From NCBI GenBank assembly GCA_021442155.1, contig JAKCPB010000045.1:372001-436000 (forward strand): DNA of 64,000 nt, written 5' to 3'. Origin of the DNA: Cymbidium sinense (Eukaryota > Streptophyta > Magnoliopsida > Asparagales > Orchidaceae). A program made the translations under genes and the position numbers. Under the pieces are notes generated by a model, which was given only the letters and a program-made list of their open reading frames with translations, searched no databases and was not told where the DNA came from. Positions 44,481-57,970 of the stretch are shown one piece after another; the first letter of the stretch is position 1, and the number at the start of each line of letters is the position of its first letter.

Positions 44481-46129
44481 GATGAAAAGAAATGATCATC
44501 AAGCTGGGTATTGCCAGGAAAACTTAATAATATAACCAACCATTTTTATAAAAAAAGAATAGTACAACTTGTAAAAACAACTTGTAAAATAAACATATGC
44601 AACGGAAGCACATCTGCTATAGGTTTCCAGTGATGTGGATTGAATCGTAGAATAGATGTATATACATACTATAATTGGAAAAATGGAAACAAGAGAATGT
44701 GTTCCCCTTTCATCTTGGTGATAAATTCACAAAATTCCATAACAAGCAGTCAACCCTGGAAGTAGATATGACAACTGATGACTTTGTGATATGGTCCAAT
44801 TTTTGTTATCAGGACACTTAATTCATATATTTCCCTGCAGAAATAGAAGAATCTGAAGATATATGAAGCATATATCTCTTTTTTTTTCGTAATCTAAATA
44901 TTATCAAATCCGTATTCAAAGTGTGAAGACCACCCCACTTTGCAGTTTTATATTATCCAAACTGTACTTAAAGAGCATGAAGATCCCACAATTGTAGTTA
45001 TATAATACAGAGATTAAATCACAAACTATGAATATTTTTTTATCAAGAATAATCCTAAAGTTGGGTAATAATAAAAAAATATATGAATCTAGAAAGGGTT
45101 TTTCCATTTTCCATGATCGAACAAAGAAACCAGTATGCAAAGGAGATGATTTCCAGTTGGAATAACAAACGCTAGGACAGATCTGGAAGCAGAAGATTTT
45201 AGGAAACTTATCGTACTCGTAGCATGTAAGATAGTGCTTTCCACGACTGTAGCCCTCAAATCCAGCTTACTTCATGCTTAAACTGGAGTGATGTTTGTGG
45301 GTTCATAAATTGATGACGCACAACTTTTATGGCATAGTGCATCTGGAGCCGAAGTTTTAACTTGAACATGCCCAAATTGCTCAACCACTACTAGATTGGC
45401 TTGAACAAGCCAAATAAAGTTTGTGCACACTTGAATTGATCGAATAAGAGCCCAAACAAGATTTATTTGGCCTTAACAGTGTCAACAAGACTGAACTAAC
45501 ATTAATGGATGGTTATCTCATTCATAATGCTGGGGATCTGCACTTATCCAAGGAGGCTTCAGCACATGTTGCTATTGCTTTTGGCAACGATACGCCCCAA
45601 CATAACCCCTCAAGTGTGTCATCAATGAAAAGCATGACAGCAGCATCAATTGCCATCTCACGAGTAACTTAGGATCTTCTTAGAATAAGTTTAAACACAC
45701 TGTTTTTATCTCATTTGTTTCTAAATACCATGGCAAGTCATTTTTTCTCCAAAGCAGCAGCATCAATATTCATGGAATATACTCAAGGAAGAACGCATCT
45801 TCAAAGTTTCAATGATGCATAAAATTGTGTATTGTTTAGCTATGCCATGTGAGTATTCTCCACAACTTTTAATTTTCAATGTTCTCCATTCATCAATATA
45901 TATTTAAGGTCCATTTGTGCCATTCACAAATGAGCAAAAAGACTTATCAATGACCTTCAAAATGCTGTTGGCTGAGTTTATCCCACATGGTTAGTCAATC
46001 TTTAGAGTGAAGATGGTTTTTGACCAAAGTAGTATACCATGGTCGGTACCTCGGTGTATCTATTCCACATGAGAAAGCTGGATGGCATCTTTTTCTTAGT
46101 TACATGCCACACGCTATCCCTGCATCCCT
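44481..46129. other. Gene-free spacer right of the CX3C gene
   Basis: It should contain the promoter of the minus-strand gene, but no clear TATA box was chosen. AT-rich, without recognised coding sequence. Confidence 0.4.
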
Positions 46130-47640
46130 TAAACTATGAAGAAAGAACTGCATCTTTGTTTTCACCAGTAAAGACAAAAACTCTGCTCTGAGTTGAGGTA
46201 TGTAATGAAATAGGTATTTTGAGCGACGGTGATTTTGATTTCTTAGGGTAGGGATAAAAGAGCAATATTAATTCTGAAGACTCCCGTAAACCTGTCTTTA
46301 TAGTCACGGATACCAAGTAAATGAAAGATAGCGGAGACTTGGACGTCATCGCAGTGAAAAAAAGAGTGGAGAAGAAATAAGAACCACAAGTGAAGAGATC
46401 TGTTGTGAAGGTAGAGGAGAAAAAACAAAACTTATCTTTTCATTGCACCAAAGAAGAAGAGGAAATTGTCTGCTACTGAAACTGAACAAAGGGATACTTA
46501 AGTCTGAGGATGTTACCATTGAGTTGTTGGTAGTGATCGAGAAGATCAAGACCAAAAAGAACCTAGAGAGAAAATAACTGAAGTTGCAACAAAATAAGTT
46601 ATCAGAAAAAGTAGGGGGGCTGATTAGTACCGCTCAGAGTCCGCTTGAATAGAGTTGAACCAATGAGGAAATTGGCACCAAAAGTAAATTAGACTTTATG
46701 TTAGAAACATCAGAAGATATAGAGTAGAGCTGGGGGGCTATGTTTCTCAGAGAATTTAATGGAATAATCTAATGGCAAAGGATGGCAAGTCCTACACAAT
46801 AAGGACCCCACATGAAGAATCAGGTCTAAGTTTCCCAGAGAATTTAATGAAATAATCCAATGGCGGAGAATGACAGGTCCTACACATGATAAGGACCCCA
46901 TATGAAGTATCAATAGGGAAATTGAGCTTCAACTACTTGGGTGTCAATGCCATGAATGTAAGTAGATCACAGCCTAATTGGGAGAGTTCAAAGAACATAT
47001 GATCAACATGATTGCCAAACATTTTGAGAACCATTTGTTGAGCATAAAGAAGGTTAGCCAAGACAAGATATGTTATACCGATCTGCTGAATGAAAATATG
47101 AGACACCTCAGGGCAAAGGGCTGCAGGTGATCCAAAAGATCAACAAGCATTCCAAAGAGTCGAACGTGATGGTGAAGAACAAGGCGCAAAGTCCGTTTAG
47201 GTGATGAATATGAGGGGCGCATGAAAAAGATCCTAGAGCATAACTAGAAGCTGTACAATGGAATAAATGAGTGGGATGATAAAATAGTTATACAAAATCT
47301 TTCCAACAAAATAGATACAGAAAGGTAACTTTGGGGTGATATAGATGAGAAAGTACTATTAAGAATCAAAATAACTCCCAGGAGATGGTCTTACACGACA
47401 ATAAGAGAGCCATGGCTAATAAAGGCAGAATAAGAAAACTTATTATCGAGGTTGTTACAGTAAAGAGGCAACTTACAAAAGATCATAAAGTGAAGTGAGC
47501 AGAAATAATTGACAAGCATAATTAATATAAGGCATATTATGATCAAAGCTAAAAGCCACATAAAAGAGGCTATCACAAGTGAAAAAATGTGTTAGTCTAA
47601 GATAAGATAATAGAGGAATGCATGTTTAAAATACATTCTT
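46130..47640 (+). other. Decayed coding-like region, family not recognised
   Basis: Plus-strand frames give Lys/Glu-rich stretches without known motifs, for example VKKRVEKKEEPQVKRSVVKV around 46350 and EFKEHMINMIAKHFENHLLS around 46985-47120, interrupted by stops. The composition resembles a retroelement gag or a lost nuclear protein gene. I cannot identify protease, RT or integrase motifs. Confidence 0.3.
46740..46912. repeat. Tandem duplication, ~87-bp unit, two copies
   Basis: Unit 1 (about 46740-46826) and unit 2 (about 46832-46912) share CAGAGAATTTAATG, AATAATC.AATGGC, AGTCCTACACA/AGGTCCTACACA and ATAAGGACCCCA.ATGAAG. Confidence 0.85.
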
Positions 47641-50600
47641 AAGAATTTTGTATAAAAAGGGAGGACAAGAATATAAGCCTCACTATTTTGTATTGCGGCT
47701 TCATGTACATTTTTCTTATTTTATTCTCTACCTCTACTGTTTGTGGCATTTATTTTGTGTTTCTTGTAATATTTTGAATGTATGGTTATGGGAATGTGTT
47801 ATTCACAAAGATTGTTACCGACCAAACACTTGAGCTCTGCAAACCCAGCTGATCTTGTAGGATTTAATATTGAAGAGTTTCGCTCTTCTTAAATTTTTTG
47901 ACTTAGAGGAATCCCTTCATAATAAACCATTGATGATTAATTGATAATAGTAATTTTTTCTTGTAAAGTATTCATCCTTAAGCTTTCGACATTAGGATGA
48001 CAGAGAAACCCTCTCAAGGAGTAAACCTTAAGTCTTAGTTAGAAAGTCTAGAAAGAGCATTATGACTTGACGGCTAAGCCTTTGATTCTTGAAAGGGAAA
48101 CTCAAGTATAAACGTATGTTGTAGATGCTAATTAGTATTCAAAATATCCATTTCAGAAAATAAAATTTGAAACATTTTGTTAATGAAACAATAAAAATCA
48201 AATATATTAAACAAAGTAGAGTTAAATAATCACTTAAATCCCAATCTTTGAGCGTCATTGAATATAGTGATAGTTTTTTTTAGACAGATTTGGTTTGATT
48301 TAACTAAATTTCCTATAATATTACATCTTAGTTTGTTTATATATAAGATAGAGACTTTCTATGGACGGGAACCATCATAATTAATTATCCTTCACACTCA
48401 CCAAAGAGCGTTTTTGATTAAAAAGATTGCTTAGGATCATATTTAAGACTTATATTCAATATTTAAGTTTGAAGTTAATTGATGGGAAATGATTGGGGAT
48501 ATTGATGTAGACTTGATCAATATCTCATAATTTTTCCATCCCAAGTATACTAGTAGATCTAACGTCTAGAGAGCCTGGTTAGCAATCATGGGTTACCTCA
48601 TCTCATACATCTTAAATAAGCTAGGGTGAAATGTATGTATGAAAGATATGCTTTTGAGATTAATGCTTATTGGTTTACTAGCAGAGTGTTGGTCATACCA
48701 ATTTCAATGAATAGCTTAAAGGCACAAAGCATGGTTGTTTATTATTCAAAGGTACTAAGCATGATGAAAAAAAAAACTTAAGAACATAATATGATTATTA
48801 GTTATCCATGAGTTTTGGTTTGACTCAAAGTATGGCTAAGATACATATGGGGATTGGTCAGCTTCATTTTAATTGATAGGCTTATTAGTATGAGAGTTGG
48901 CTAAAGCCTAATATGAGTGAAATTTACATTTATTGAAAGAAGGCCTATGAATTACTTATTTTGATGAGCTTGTTTGCTTCATGTTAATCTAGATTAATTA
49001 CTATGACATCTATTGGAAGATTCACAAGTGAAACTTATAACTCTAAGATTGAGGAAAGTATAATCATAGATGTAGTAGCCTTAACCTATACAGGCATGAT
49101 CGTCCGATTAATTAGAATATGCTTTATAATGTAATGCATGTTTTAACACACATATTGAGATTCATTACCCTGAGGCCAACTTGGATTTATTAAGGTTAAA
49201 CTTGGGACCTATGCTTATTTATATGCATCCATACTAAGGCCCATGGAATATTAATGTGCTTTGCATACATCAATGTATTTGGCATGGATATTGTTTGCAT
49301 TAAGGTGACTTGGTACATTGTTGTATGATATTTACAAATATTTGGAATGCCTATAGGAATGTCTCAATATATTGGCATATCTTATAAAACAACTCAATTA
49401 AGTTGATTTAGGGTTTCCCGAGATTGACGTTAGACCTTTGAAATTTAAGTGTCTTAGACATGACAATTATTTTTATTATTATTAGCATGCATTATGTTAT
49501 TATTAATTTTCTTTTAGCCTTTTATATGAGAATTCATGGATAAGCATAAACTATTAGATGCTAACCTTCAAATGGATGGTTTCAAAAATAATGGTAGTAT
49601 CTCAACTACCTTAAATTAGAGATCGTGGGTGGCATAAGGCCCTTACCTACATGACCTAACAACAACAAAATTATCATGCTAATATCGTGGGATCAAACTT
49701 TTGGAAAACAAAAGAAAAGAGTAGTTTATGTGATAATTGAAACAGATGAATAGTAGATAAGATAGAGATTTCGTTCTCATTTGGAGAGAACTTTTATATC
49801 TTGTTCAGTCTGGCTATGTTAATTACCCACTAATATGAGAGAGAGCACTTCGATCGAAATTAATCATAGTTAAAGAGCAGTATATAATTATGGATGGAAC
49901 TTATGAAATTTATTACTTTAATTTAAAACTTTTGTGAGCGATGCGCCCGTCTAGATCTCATTATTATATGGTATCCCGGTCCGCTTAATAGGAGATAGTC
50001 GAACCTGACAAGGATCCTTGTCGAACACATGGTTCGCCGTCAGGTGTCCTTGTAGACTGGAGTTTGTCTAGACAAATATAAGAACCTTAATATGCGCACT
50101 AATATATATTTTACATTTCAACCAAAGAAGGGCCGGAACATACAGGTTTCTGTGAATTTAATGATAATATCACTGGAACCACTTACAAAAGCTGGTCGAA
50201 CATTTTAGTAATTTATCAAAAACCAGCCGAGGGATACGGGCCGTCGCTTTTGAATATTTGAGTGTGAAGATAGTTAGATTTGATTGGCGCTTCTTGTGAA
50301 GAAAAGTTTTCTTAAGCATAAACAATGAGGGTGGATTGATTATTTTAGTTTTAATTTAAATAATTCATTTTATTTTTATTTTTATTTTTGTTATTTTCTT
50401 TAAATTTTTTGATCATTTTATGATTGATTTTAGATTTGAATATATGATCATTTATCATGAAATTTAATTATAATTACTTCGAATATGGTTGTAATTAATG
50501 ATTCGTTCACTCGGTTACAGAGGACGGTATAAATTCATTATCTCGAAGTATAATCCTTCAAACCTTGTAACATAGATCGGGAGACTTTTCTTCACAGAAT

Positions 50601-50940
50601 TTGAATTTAGATATTATATTCAGTATTATATGTAATATATTCTCGATATTATTAATTTAAATTCTAATATCAAATTGAACTGACCATTAAGAAAAACCGA
50701 TGTATAGTATCGTCCTTTTGTATTTAACTTAGTAATTACTCAACGTGTATACTGTTTCTTTTGAAAATTTTGATGGACATTAAGATCTAAGTTGAAGTTT
50801 ATTTAAACTGATTTTAAGGGAGAAGAAGAGAAACCAAGTATAACATTTGTTTTTGTTTATCTTGCATTTGGATCATGTCTTTCTAGATATTTGATTTGGA
50901 TACTTCATTTGGGATAAAAGTGAGGAATCTAAAATGTAAT
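47641..50940. other. Gene-free spacer
   Basis: AT-rich with no conserved frame. A GC-richer segment at about 49935-50235 (CGCCCGTCTAGATCTC, GGTATCCCGGTCCGC, AACCAGCCGAGGGATACGGG) stands out but is not identifiable. It may be part of a retroelement LTR. Confidence 0.4.
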
Positions 50941-50950
50941 TATTTAATTG

Positions 50951-51281
50951 AGAACAGATAGAAAAATTCTCCTTTTATGCCACCAATCGAGAAAAGAATG
51001 AAATAAATTATTTTGGAGACCCATTGATCAATCATGAGAATTGAACCTAAAAAAATGACATTTAATCGAAAATTTTAACGCCACAAATCGGGAAAATATC
51101 TTTGAAATAAATTATTTTGAAGGCATTTGATCAATCGAAGAAGTGGGCCTAAAATAGACTTAGACATTTGATTGAAAATAAAATATGCATAATGTTAAAA
51201 CCCCATTTTATGCAACAAATCACAAAGGAAAAATAGGGATTAAACCGAATATTTTGAGCCATTTTGATCAAGTAAAATGTT
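50951..51281. repeat. Degenerate ~110-bp tandem repeat, left block (3 units)
   Basis: Units starting near 50951, 51068 and 51174 share TTTTATGC.ACAAATC, GAAATAAATTATTTTG and CATTTGATCAATC. The same unit resumes at 52301-52480. Confidence 0.75.
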
Positions 51282-51689
51282 GTTGAAAGATAAAAAAGCC
51301 ATTTATCTATTTTTGTTGCATTTAGATGTAAAAGGAAATCGAAAAGTGAATACGAATTCGAATACTTTATTTTGTTTTGTGAGTAAAAAAATAAACTATT
51401 TTTTTCGTTTCATTTGGATGAAGTAGTAATCGATGAATTCGAATACTTTATTATATTTAAATTAATTATAAATTTATTCACTAATTAACGATTCAATAAA
51501 AAAATATATATATATTAAAATATAAATAAAATTTTTTTCTTAAAAAAAAAAAAATCAAATACAAATATAATGTATTTGAATATTTAATTATTAATAATTA
51601 ATTTATAAATTTTTTAAGATATTAATTATTAGTGTTATAAATAAAGAAATTTTGAATATTATCATTTTATATCAATATAATGACCCAAA

Positions 51690-51743
<54 letters not shown>

Positions 51744-52300
51744 ATTATATTAAACATTAATTAATTAATAAAAATTTTTATTAAATAAATTATTCATGAT
51801 TTAATATTTATTTATTAAATAATTTTCTTTAATAAATAATTTATTCTTTAATTATTTTTTAATTAAATAAAGAAAAATTTAATAATTATTTTATTTCTTT
51901 TATTTATCGTGAATTATTTATCATAAATTTGAATAAATATAATTATATTTATTAAATCTTAATTAAGAATAATATTTATTTTAATTAAAATTAAAATTAA
52001 TATTATGGAATTCAAAAAAAAAATTAAAAAAGAAAAAAATTTCCGGCTCCTCGCCCCAAAAGAAAAAAATAAATTTTCACGCAAAAACAAAATTTTCATC
52101 AGGAAAACAAAAAAAATTTTTTCATTTCTCACATGAATAAATACGCTGAAATTCGCTTACATAAATGTTAGAAAGGAAATTGAAATACTCTAAAACTTTG
52201 CTTAATACTTTACTGAACCAAACACAAAAAAAAAAGCAGAAAAGCGATTTAGATTACTTTACACAAAAGTTTGAACCAAACATCCCAAGAAGAGCAGTAT
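51282..52300. mobile_element. ~1-kb AT-rich insertion splitting the ~110-bp array
   Basis: This segment separates two blocks of the same tandem repeat. Its right end, read inverted, is GGGATGTTTGGTTCAAAC, a MITE-like terminus. No matching left terminus was found. The interior has a duplicated ~75-bp piece (GAATTCGAATACTTTATT at about 51354 and 51434), a (TA)n run at 51694-51738 and almost pure A/T sequence. Confidence 0.5.
51694..51738. repeat. (TA)n microsatellite
   Basis: About 22 uninterrupted TA units inside the AT-rich insertion. Confidence 0.95.
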
Positions 52301-52480
52301 GTTAATCGTATAAAAACCCTTTTTATGCAACAAGAGGGATATGAAATAAATCACTTTCGGTCCATTTAATCAACTATAATGGAAAAAGATTTTAGATTTA
52401 ATTTGAGAAATCCTCTCCTTATGTAACAAATCTAAGAAAAGTTTGAAATAAATTATTTTAGAGCATTATACTATGATCAT
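52301..52480. repeat. Degenerate ~110-bp tandem repeat, right block (2 units)
   Basis: Continues the unit of 50951-51281: TTTTTATGCAACAAG...GAAATAAATCA and TTATGTAACAAATC...GAAATAAATTATTTTAG. Confidence 0.75.
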
Positions 52481-53279
52481 ACATGTTTCTCTTAATAATG
52501 GACGAGAAGATAAAGATATGTAGACATATATCATTTAAGAGACAAGTGGATTAATTAAAATTCACCTCCTTCACACGCAGTTCTAATAAAGGGGACACAG
52601 TCCTATTAAATTTTATTAAGAAGATATGACAAAAGAGTTTATTTTAAATCCATTTCTCTTTTTTTATGACATTAAGGTAAGTGAACGATGACAAGCAAGA
52701 TTATTATCACATGTGTGATATGAAATGACGAATTTAGATGATTTTCAGATGCACTATGACAAGATATGACGTATGCGATGATAGATGAAAAGAACTATAA
52801 ATAAGAGAGGATTCACCTCATAAACTTACTTCCTATCTTCCTCTTCTCTTACTACTAATCCAAGTTCTTTCAATCTTGCAAAAGGGTTAAGTTGTGCCAT
52901 AGTTGTAAGTTCCCCTTCTAACTTGACAATTTTCTATTTTGATATCTTCATGATGATGTATAGGTAGATATTATTTTTATGTATTTCTTTTATGTTTAAG
53001 ATATGTCCAACATGTAACATGTCGCTAAATAATTTTGGATGAGCGTTAAATAATGATATCATAATGATCACTTAATAGGATAACTTGTATGATGTAAAAA
53101 TCAATACATAAGCGTTCATGTTTAACATAAATAAGCATTGATCAATTCATATACTCGTTGATTTAAGTGTATCAGATAACTGCGTTATATAAATTGAAAG
53201 ATATTCACATTTGAGATAAAGATAATTTTAAGCTTATGACAACTTAAGCATTTCATCCCTTTCTTTTCATCTTTTTTTT
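52481..53279. other. AT-rich spacer
   Basis: No gene. A (C/T)-rich leader-like stretch near 52800-52870 (TAAATAAGAGAGGATTCACC...TCCTCTTCTCTTAC) follows a TATAAAT-like sequence at about 52795 but leads to no coding exon. Confidence 0.4.
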
Positions 53280-54130
53280 TTACAAATTTGAACCTCTCAC
53301 ATCCCCTCAGGGCTGATGAGATTAGCACCACGCCAAGAGGCGAGGTGTATGCAAACACAAAATTTATTTTCCATGCCAAGAAAAGGCGTATGGATTAGAC
53401 ATCACAAACATTTCCACCATGTTGGAAAAACATAAGTAGTAGATTTATAAGTAATAGATTTAAAGCCAGATTTGTATATAAATACGCTTAAACATCGCAA
53501 AGAAAATAAATCTTTTCCTCCTTTTTTTAAACAAATTTACAAATTTATGTCACGATATGCCCAGATCGGACCACACCAAAGAAGTGTTTGATGCGGAGAC
53601 ACCAGTAAATTTAACGCCAAGAAAAGCGTGTATTTAGCATAAGATAACATTTTCCTGCTGTTGGAAAACACGATGGTACTAATAAGATAGATTAAATTTC
53701 GATTATATATAAACACGCTTACATATATATTTAACAAAGATAATATCTATCAAACATTGCAAAGAAGAAATCTTTCCTCATTTTTTACAAATACCTCCTC
53801 GATAGGGTTGTGACAGAGATGCCCATCATGCCAAGAAAGATGTATGGGTGGATGTCGTGAGACACCACTACCAAATTTTGTACCCACGCCAAGAAAGGCG
53901 ATGAGTTACAAGATAGCATAAACAAATTTTCTAATGTGGAAAAAACATGAGTAGACTTATAGTAATAAATTTAAAAGCTTGCATTTGCACAATAAAAAAA
54001 AAATTGCATGTATATTTAATTAAGAGCATAATAATCATTTACAACAAATTCTCCCGGCCTCTCCGACCGCCATGAGATCACACCACGCCAAGAAAGTGTG
54101 ATGGGATGTCGTGAGACACTAATCGAAATT
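53280..54130. repeat. Degenerate ~260-bp tandem array with paired CGCCAAGAAAGGCG stem-loops
   Basis: About three and a half units begin near 53285, 53540, 53790 and 54045. Each has a TTTTTTACAAAT.. lead, then [CA]CCACGCCAAGAAAG, GTCGTGAGACACCA and AAATTTTG. A second CGCCAAGAAAGGCG copy follows, and then AGCATAA..A..TTTTC...TTGGAAAAACA. The motif CGCC-AAGAAA-GGCG can fold into a 4-bp stem with a 6-base loop. It occurs at about 53332, 53374, 53620, 53826, 53891 and 54085, with variants. No ORF crosses the units. Confidence 0.8.
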
Positions 54131-54798
54131 TTGATAACGTAGCATTTCTATTAACAATATCAAAATGATAGAAAGCAGAGCAAATATCTAGAGAATGAAA
54201 CAGTAGGGAATAGCAAGTAGTATAATGATTCCTTTTAACTTTAATTTATTTTCAGTTTCATTCCCAGTGTCATCTGAGAAGCAAATGAAATAAAATCGTA
54301 AGAGATATTAGTATATGGTATGACAAAGTCCACTTTGATTAGAATGATTTATTGATTCTCTCATTAGAAAAAAATTTCAACAATTCCCGATTTGTAAACA
54401 TGATTTAACAATTCAAGAGGAAGCAAGAAAAAGGCAAAAGCGGTGTATGCTGCGTGATTCAGTATGAATACTATATCATGGACCATGATGGACATAGGAA
54501 TTATTTTAATGCAGATAGAGACTTGATAATTGCTTGTAAGTAAATTATGAACACTAGGCAGAATACAACTTTAATGAAGCCAGAATAATAAAATGACTTT
54601 AAACAAACTTGTAATTGGCATTTGATTATAAGCTAATTAACTTAGTGATAGCAAAAGAAAAGAAAAGCAAAAGTCAATCAACTCTTCCCTCATACTCTTC
54701 CTTTAACATGATGATTATATGAAGTTTATTCCACATGATTAAACAAATCATGTTTAATGAATCCGATATCTGAAATCTCATTTTTGGGCTATATTAGA
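54131..54798. other. AT-rich spacer
   Basis: No ORF or repeat recognised. It ends where the duplicated block begins at GAGAACAAG. Confidence 0.5.
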
Positions 54799-57700
54799 GA
54801 ACAAGCGCAATAGAATGCCAAGCTTGTCCATTAGGAGCGCAATAGTAAGTTCAGGAGAAACTAAAAGGTTTAGAATTCACTACGCAGCCCGAGGGTGGAT
54901 GATGAACCATTTAGGCGTCCATGAGGAGGAAACAAAACAATCAAGATATAGAGCAACTCAGGAGGTAGATAATTGATCTGAGAGAAAATACTAAAAGCAC
55001 ACATAAACCAACATATCACATACCAGCAAGAGGGAAAAGCCTCATTTCGTCGTCAATGGAGGCGGATGGACGAAAGGAAAGGAGGAACGAAGCAAAGGGA
55101 ATGGGCTCTCGGCTCGACCTTAGAAGGAGCAAAGCAATGAAAGCTGGCTTGTAGCAAATCAATCATCTTAATTTCATGCTATAAACCAGCTCGAAGATCA
55201 ACCATAGAACACAAATGGAAGAGGAAAGCAATCACGCATTTCCTTCAAGAAAAACCAACAAAATATAACTTAGGAGTTAAACAACCTCAGGGGTTTGGTT
55301 GGAAGAGTGAGGAAGGATCGATCCTCTGTTTGCTGGTAGGTTGGTGAGGCAGAAGAGAAAGGAACATCTGAGGGGAGTTTAGCCCGTCGACAAGAGGAAA
55401 CAGAGACGATGCGAGGACTTTCGTTCAACTTCCATTTGCTGAAGGCAGAGACAGAGTCATGGCAGAAGAGGAAGAGGAGACTTGGTCGAAACTTGAGCAG
55501 AGAGGGCGATCTGAGAAGGAATACCGAAAACTAGTGCCGCGAGGAACAGAGAGGAGGAGTCGAATGAAAGAATCTGAGTGAATAATGTACCTAGCAGCTT
55601 TAGTTTGAGGATTAAAGTCGACCCTTAGATTGGTTCCAATAGGGATAGAAGGGCGGGCGGCTTTAATTAGGCGAGATGGGGCAAAGGTTAGAGTAAATTA
55701 AAGGTTTACTTAGGTTAAAGCTTATTAGAATATTGTATAATCTGTATAATTTTTTGAATCTCCCGATAATAACCAGCAATATGTAGTCAATTTTAGGTAT
55801 TAGTTGTGCCGAACATAGCGGCGTCGATCGTCCGGAATTAGTCGGCGGTGGTAAAATGTGATTAGTGAAATTGAGTGACGTCGCTCAAATTGTGTCAAGT
55901 GCTGTGTCCTTTTCCACTTGATCGAAGGCGTCGTTTGATAAGGTTTATTTGACGACGCTTGATCAATTTGAGCGGTCGTTGTTTTGTCGGAAACGATGTC
56001 ACGCACAATTTCATTAAAATTGATTAATTATTATTAATTTAATTGGTCATTGATTTGATATTTTTTTTTAATTAATTTTGATGCTTTTCGGTGAAGTTGA
56101 ATTTTCAAATCGGATCTAATTTAATTGATTTTGATTGCGATTGAGCTATCTTTATTTATTTAATTTAAGTGGTGTAGTTTGATAAATATCATGCCTAATA
56201 TCAAAAAATTCTTATCATGCTTTTTTTAGACCTTAACATCAACACAAGATTAAAATACACTATTCACCAATCACTTACAAGTGAATGTTTATGGAAGCAT
56301 TTTTAATTTGCAAGGTTAAGCTTCTTTACCATAACTTTGATCAAGAATCTATCCCAAAAACCTATCAAACAAATCTACTAATATGGTGCCAATGCTTTAA
56401 AATTGTAAAAATGAAGATAGAATTGATTGCAATATAAATGGTTGCCTAATTATCTTAGTGAAGCATTATTTTTGACATTGCATGGAAACAAAATTCTGCT
56501 ACAAGAGTTTTAATCCATATTATTTTGCATGAAGAATAAGCCTCAACATTGTATTCAGCCTCAATGCTAAATCTAGCTAGAAGAACCTACTTCTCCAAGG
56601 GACAAGATTTTCACCCATAAAAGCACAATATCCTAAAGTAGAATTATGATCCTCAATCAATCTAGCATTATCAGCATTAAAATAGGCTTTAATCCTTAAA
56701 TGATTATATCTTTGATAACTTCTTTTTCTAGAGTTTTTTATTTGATGAAACAAAAAATGAACTTGCTTTTTTCATGATAAAGCAACTTGAATATAGAAAA
56801 AAATTTGGACAATACTTCAACAAATAAATCTAAGTAACCTTAATGTTTTCATCAATAAAAAAATAAAATAATGAAAACACAAATGAGTGGTAATGAGACT
56901 TGATCCCTAAATATCTGAATGAACAAAGTCAAAAGATGCATTACTATGAGAGGATGTAGACACAAGAGATGAGACTTAAGGGTGTTTATCATAGTTACTA
57001 GTTTCACATTCAAATTTGAAGAAATATAAGAGAACATGAGTAAAACCCCAAATATGGTATGGTGGAGAAGAACCCAAACAACAATTCCCCTAAGAAGGTG
57101 AAATAGTGAAGGACGACTTAGTGGAAACAATATTAATGAGATAGTAAATGCTTCCAACTTCAATACCTCCACTAACCATCTTTACGGTGAGATCTTGAAA
57201 AACATAGAGAGAAAGATAAAAAGTTCTGGGATAATTAAGAGATTTAGTAAAGCGATGTATAGGCAAAAGATTTATAGAAAATTATGGAGCATACAAAATA
57301 TTGTCTAGAGTTGCAAGCAGTAATGAATAAATACTTTTTTAGAGAATAGCAAGACCCATCAACCGTAATAACAAGTGAGAGGAATGCAATGATAAAATAT
57401 TAAAATAATTGTTGATTATCTGTTATATGAGAAAATACACAAGAATCTTAAACAAAGAAGTATCAAAGTATTGAACCATAAGAGGAAGTAGCATGTGAGG
57501 CTCAACTACTCAAGTGATCAACTAAGAGTCTAAGAATGTTGGAACAATCTATCATACTCTTCTTGGGAAATAAGGATTGAACTAAAATGAGTATTAGTAG
57601 AATTGATAGGGTAGTGGAGACATGGTGAGCTATTGGAGAACAGTCAATTTTTCCCAACAATGGTCAGATGGGAGTTATGAGTTATTAGTTCATTGATAAT

Positions 57701-57970
57701 GTTGATAAGAATGAAAAGAGTCAAGATTGCGACCACCTCATCCATGATTACCGCCAACTAACCTTTGTTCCTATGGTAAGAGTAGTCTGTTTGTGATCAG
57801 AAAAAGGCAAATCACATAACTCGATTACCAAGGGAACTCATGAGAGAGTAGTGAAAATGTTGGGATAGCTAAGTCAGCCATCAATTGAGCTTGAACAAAT
57901 TGTAGAGAGAGATAAAGACCAAAAGGAAGCTTAGGAGTGTAAAACTCCTATTTTATTTTTGCTAAATAAA
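54799..57970. repeat. Large duplicated block, copy A (direct repeat of 61746-64000)
   Basis: Similarity to the right-hand copy starts at GAGAACAAG (54799 / 61747) and runs through a GA-rich former gene-like or leader-like segment (54800-55640). It continues through AT-rich sequence and the copia RNase H region (56540-56790). Copy A also holds ~900 bp (about 56875-57780) that is absent from copy A'. The similarity resumes at TGTTTGTGATCAGAAAAAGG. Confidence 0.88.
54800..55640 (-). other. Gene-like 5' region fragment (copy A)
   Basis: Read on the minus strand, 55640 to 55350 is C/T-rich like a plant 5'UTR, followed by AT-rich possible intron sequence and short open stretches. The equivalent part of copy A' (61728-61964, minus) encodes a hydrophobic stretch and then MVHHPISDCRKILNSLGFSE. 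I do not recognise the gene. Copy A is more degraded (frames broken, CpG lost). Confidence 0.35.

Noticed and set aside
55800..56006. 68-codon minus-strand ORF in copy A
   Set aside because: Not preserved in the equivalent part of copy A' (about 62760-62930).
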